Source: Orbilia blumenaviensis | Taxonomy: Eukaryota; Ascomycota; Orbiliomycetes; Orbiliales; Orbiliaceae | DNA: 64,000 nt | Assembly (NCBI GenBank): GCA_036872755.1 | Contig: JAVHNS010000014.1 | Location: forward strand, 310,001 to 374,000 | Direction of reading: 5' to 3' | In this document: piece after piece, positions 59,999-64,000 of the stretch | How the letters are laid out: each line of letters starts with the position of its first letter | How positions within the stretch are numbered: position 1 is the stretch's first letter | Translations under genes and position numbers: made by a program | The notes under the pieces: model-generated | The model's input: only the letters and a program-made list of their open reading frames with translations | Told to the model about the DNA's origin: nothing | Databases searched by the model: none

Positions 59999-61778
59999 GC
60001 TAGACATCAAGGATGACATTAATTTAAAAGGACCTACGTGTCGAAGGGGTTGTTAGGTTGGCAAAACTATAAGACGAAAGGGGACATATCTATTTTAACT
60101 TACGATATCAAATCACATAACTAACGATTATTGTTATTATGGTTGAGAAAATAGAATGTCGTCCAAAATGAACTTATACTGCTCGTCCTTCCCCACATTC
60201 GTTAGACACTTCTCAATTCGTTTCGCCATTGTGGTGAGGTGGGTTGACCCATCTTTACATTCTTTTCTGTGGGGGATAGCGACGACATCATTCTTGTTAA
60301 TTATTCGTTCATGCTTTTATCTTCTATTCATTCATTAGCCACAGCGTTCATCCTTTAAATTTAGTCACGGACACACTCTTTTTGTCATCTTGATTAATCC
60401 AGTCTATTCCTTCATGTCTAGGCGCCCCGTAGGATTGCTACCCGCGATACCCTAAACCATCCGTTTTACCTTCCGTATTGTTGACTGATAGGCCAGCTCA
60501 TCAACTGGCAGTCTCATGGAGACCATCATACAGTCTCACACCATCAATTTACTATCGCAATTATCAACACCAAAGTAGAAAACCCGAATCTGAGCTGATG
60601 ACGTATATATCTCAATTTAATCCGATTTCTGACCCCCCGTACGCTGTAAAATATTCCGACCTAGTGCTGTCGTCTCCCAACCTCGAAAATGTCTGAATTA
60701 CAACTCATCTGGTAACCCATATTCGTTTTTGGCGTAGATGCTTGGTGACGGCCTTGTCTCACGGGCTCGTCCGCTCTCTAGAGAGGGCGGTAATTGATAG
60801 GACTTCTAAGTCGGAGGCACTGAAATTATTTTTAGCCCAAGATAGCGGCGAGAGCTCCCGTATCAAGGTCAAAGGGAGGGTTTCTGGCGTTTGGATCGTC
60901 GTGGTGGGGGACAAATGTCTCCTCCCTAGGCATAAATATCGGAATATGTTTAAAGGACGCTGAGCCAAGGGCTTAAAGTTCGCAGCATTTTCTGCACCTT
61001 CTGGATCAGCTGAGTTGGTATTGAAGATCTGTGTGCATTCATAATCGAACAGTTGAAGCCGGGAGATGAACCATCCCTTGGACGAAGGAAATGGCCAACG
61101 GTTGATAGAGTGCAAAAGACGTTGTCCCCAGAAGAATTTCATTGAAATGATCCTCCCAAGCGTGTTGTTTGATGGTCTAATTGGTGAGACGGTTTCTTCG
61201 CTGGGCTCAGTTTGTTCTATGAGCTCGTAGACATTACCAATAAAACTAGGTAGGAATTGAGCTGCCTCACGTAAATACAGTACATGTAACTTGTTTACAA
61301 CTATATCAACGAATAACTAGTATATATAGGTATTTTCGAGGTCCATCTCGCTCTAACTACCTAGCTTCCAGAGACTTCCTAGGCATCTTCTCCATAAGCG
61401 TTCACTCTAATCCAAGACAATCATCTTCGAATGCTTCAATAGCGCCAGTATGATGAGCAATCACTTTGGAACTGGTAGGGAAGTAAAAAATCTTATTGGT
61501 ATAATAGTAGCAACTTCGCTAGCTTGTAATAAGGGTCCATCGGGGGAGTAATCCGCAAAACCCGGGAATCATCATAACATTCCATCACAATGCCCGACTG
61601 ATAAGTCGGGTTCTCAATAACCCTCGGTGCCCATACTGTCCTACACCAAAAAAAAATGTGTTGCTTTCCAGCTAGCGCTTTCGTTTTGTCTTCGTCGCTT
61701 TAACACTTTCTTGATTCCCCGGAGTAGAGCGCATTAAATCCACAATCGCCTCGATAGGGGGGGGGGGCTAGTTTTCAA

Positions 61779-61852
61779 GCTGGTCGGGAATCGAACATTT
61801 CGCTTTGCTGCTCCACTACCTCATGGTGTGGAAGCATTGTATCTAGACCAGC
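61779..61852 (-). other. tRNA-like element or tRNA pseudogene
   Basis: Read on the minus strand it is 74 nt long. Its ends GCTGGTC and GACCAGC pair perfectly over 7 bp like an acceptor stem, and it contains the B-box-like GTTCGATTCC near the 3' end. The T-stem and D-stem do not pair properly and no clear anticodon arm forms, so a working tRNA is unlikely. A decayed tRNA or tRNA-derived short element fits better. Confidence 0.4.
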
Positions 61853-62600
61853 CCGAGGTGATGTCGATTGATTCTTGTAATCCTACCTAGGTACCCAGGT
61901 ACTGAGGATCGAAGCGAGTGTTGTACATACAAAAGGTGATGATAAAACTAATGGTGAAATCTGGGGCGGAATGTGAGCCCAATGATGATCTTCTAATTCT
62001 GATTCAAGTTCTAAGTTTATTTTATTTTTCATATTGTATAATTTTAGACATATTAAGCTGTTTGATCTGCAGAAGGCACAACGAGACCAAGGCAGTATAA
62101 GATTCGAGCTCTATTACATAGATTACCTGCAAACCAACACATGCGAACAACCCAAACTACAGCTGTGGGTGCATACACGCATTGGCCATGCGGATACGAG
62201 TAAGGTCGGTACCTACCTAGGTGATTACACCACCCAAACGGCACTCCATTAAGAAAATTGTTGCCGGCCTGGATACGGATAACGACCTGTGTAGACAGTC
62301 GTGAATGTGCTGGCACTATGGCATTCTGCTTTGTAATCATGAATCGACACAATATACGTACAGGTGTCCAGCTCAGGGTACGTAATTTTTAATTTGATGA
62401 AAAATTACACACCCGTCTTTTTAAAGCTGGGTTACCTCTGGAAAAGAACTGTGGGAACAAGCACCTGGCCAGCACCGTGTGCACATAAAAGATACCTACG
62501 CGAGTAGGTAAGCACCTATGTAGGTGTGTTTTCAAGTAAAATACGACGCAAAACCCCCTGCCCGGGGTCGGGCGCCTCGGTTCCGACTTCGGGTGCTCGT

Positions 62601-62842
62601 TGTTCAGATTTTGGACACCTGCACGGAAGGAAAACTCAACTGCAGACTTGTGCCACATCGCTCTTCATCCCTGTTCAGATTTTGGACACCTGCATCGCCT
62701 TTGGTTGTTTGGAAGGAAAACTGCGGACTCAATCCCTGTTCAGATTTTGGAGCCCTCCTCCAATCCCGAGACCCGCAAGTGGGTTGTCTCGGTCCCAGCC
62801 GCCCCCAGGACCTGGACATGGACATCCTTGTTCAGATTTTGG
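62601..62842 (+). repeat. Second TGTTCAGATTTTGGA motif cluster
   Basis: Four exact copies of the 15-bp core start at about 62601, 62672, 62737 and 62828, separated by 71, 65 and 91 bp of unrelated or loosely similar sequence (ACACCTGCA follows two of them). The copies fall in different reading frames, so they are conserved as DNA, not as protein. The last copy is about 285 bp before the ATG of the Clr5-domain gene. Confidence 0.9.
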
Positions 62843-63125
62843 ACTCTTTGGGGAACAAACTGGTTGGTGGTTCCCAGAATGAGCGTTAATGTTGGAGACT
62901 CTCAGCCTAGTCATGCAGATGTGCAGACATCGAGGTATAAGATCTTGAAGGTTCCCATTGTAATCATAGCCCCTTGGTTCTTCAGAGCATCCATAGAACT
63001 ACAAGTTCATCTTTGATACCTGTTCTGGCACTTTTGTCCACCAATATCCTGCCAATTCCCAAGGAATTTCCCACCCCACTCACGCGCTCAATAAACTGAT
63101 CAGCTTTTGATCAATCGCTCCCAAA

Positions 63126-64000
63126 ATGCAACAGGGCCGCCCTCGTACTCAACACCAATCACGAGATACGATTCCGTGGGACAACCTAAAGGAGACGATA
63201 GAAAACCTTTATCTCCGCCGGGAGTTTACAAATAAAATGATCGTTGAGTATCTCTTAAATATGGAAAATGGGCTTTCTATTACGTATGTACATACCTACT
63301 GAGTCATATCTGTCCGCCTTAACTTTTCAAACGCGATCATAATCCACTAACGTGTAGGTCTATATACTCGGATTATAAACATTGCTAGACAAAACCAACT
63401 CGAGTATCAATTGAAAAAATGGAAAATCAGAAAGAACATGAAAAAAGAGGATTATATTTACACCCAAATAGCCATCAATAAGTCCGACCACGGCGGTTCA
63501 GCTGCAGCTCGCAGAGCTGCGCACAAAGTATACCTCAGCGGCGTGCCGCAATCCGACCGGAAGCTGAGGAAAGGGTTATGGAGACACAAGGCCCAAGAAG
63601 CGGCAAAGAATACAGGTTAGTCAATTGTCTGGACTCCTGGCCTAGCCAATACTTTCTTGACGGCATTGATTTCCATGTATTTGCCTGAGAATTTAGGAAC
63701 CTTGGTTTCTTGGTTTCCTAGGTGATTCGATTCTGCGCATGTAACTGGGTTAATATGCAACTTGCTTGAGTCCCCTGCTAATACGAGCCGCAAACTCGAC
63801 TTATGAATGAATTGGATGGGATAGATGAGAAAGAACTAACGTATCATATTTCGGACTCCCTAAAACTCAGCCTCGCAAATGCTATGGACTTCAAAGGCCC
63901 CTCTAACACCAACCAGCACGGTGCGTTGCACTTAACGTGCCATATTAGCCACATCGGGAGCCGCGCCACGGATACTCCGAACGATGAACCCAACGCGAAT
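63126..64000 (+). CDS. Clr5-domain protein, 3' end beyond window
   Basis: Exons 63126-63283 and 63389-63615 join in phase 2 across a 105-nt intron (donor GTATGT, acceptor GCTAG). The N-terminal 75 residues show the Clr5 pattern: IPWDNLKETIENLYLRREFT, a VEYLLNMENG helix, then LEYQLKKWKIRKNMKKEDY with the W-x-x-x-K-N ending. Exon 2 then gives a basic, Ala/Lys-rich stretch. A third exon from about 63830 (acceptor GATAG, phase 1) stays open to the window edge and is tentative. Clr5 domains occur at the N-terminus of many Pezizomycotina proteins, often joined to ankyrin or TPR repeats; a DNA-binding role has been suggested but is not settled. The function of this copy is unknown. Confidence 0.72.

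Larger units (their letters stand above)
59999..63125. other. Gene-poor interval
   Basis: Short ORFs only. One minus-strand ORF (60759-61142) has no recognisable domain. The interval holds a tRNA-like element (61779-61852), scattered CCTAGGT motifs and the second TGTTCAGATTTTGGA cluster (62601-62842). Confidence 0.45.

Noticed and set aside
58820..62842. CRISPR-like reading of the TGTTCAGATTTTGGA repeats
   Set aside because: This is eukaryotic DNA with no cas genes. Units are either strict 36-bp tandems without unique spacers or irregularly spaced 15-bp motifs.

Overview
The window is nuclear DNA of a filamentous ascomycete, most likely Pezizomycotina. The evidence is gene style and content. 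Genes have many short introns (about 55-210 nt) with GT-AG borders and CTAAC/CTGAC-like branch sites. The products are typical of the group: a Zn(II)2Cys6 regulator, an NLR-like STAND protein with ankyrin repeats, a Clr5-domain protein and a DUF6314 protein. I rebuilt exon structures by hand from reading phase and splice signals; none is confirmed by transcripts. I cannot name the species.

Left part (1-15.4 kb): a protein with a STAND-type N-terminal domain runs off the left edge on the minus strand. It is divergent from a DUF2439/ZGRF1-like gene. A five-exon gene follows for a 1529-residue NLR-like protein (alpha/beta hydrolase, NB-ARC-type NTPase, ankyrin repeats split by a Cys/His-rich finger). 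After a 2.7 kb gap comes a six-exon, 14-TM-type MFS exporter gene.

Middle (15.4-41.9 kb): a Zn2Cys6 regulator (minus), a GNAT acetyltransferase (plus), a TauD/TfdA-like dioxygenase (minus), then about 6 kb without a convincing gene. Next are a zinc alcohol dehydrogenase (plus) converging on a 13-exon ABCC transporter (minus), and electron-transfer flavoprotein beta (minus). MFS, regulator, oxidoreductases and ABC exporter sit in one region, but there is no biosynthetic backbone enzyme, so I do not call a metabolite cluster.

Housekeeping block (44-50.9 kb): a calmodulin-like EF-hand gene (plus), an Acinus-type SAP/RRM/RSB protein (minus), a small mitochondrial LEA-like protein (plus) and a DUF6314 protein (minus).

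Right part (50.9-64 kb): gene-poor, rich in short ORFs and short repeats. It holds three diverged copies of a gene for a small protein with a near-identical N-terminal membrane segment (52227, 56021, 59527). It also holds two clusters of a 15-bp DNA motif, one arranged as a 36-bp tandem array; each cluster lies about 0.3-0.4 kb upstream of a predicted start codon. A Clr5-domain gene runs off the right edge. The small membrane-protein family and the repeat clusters are the least explained parts of the window.
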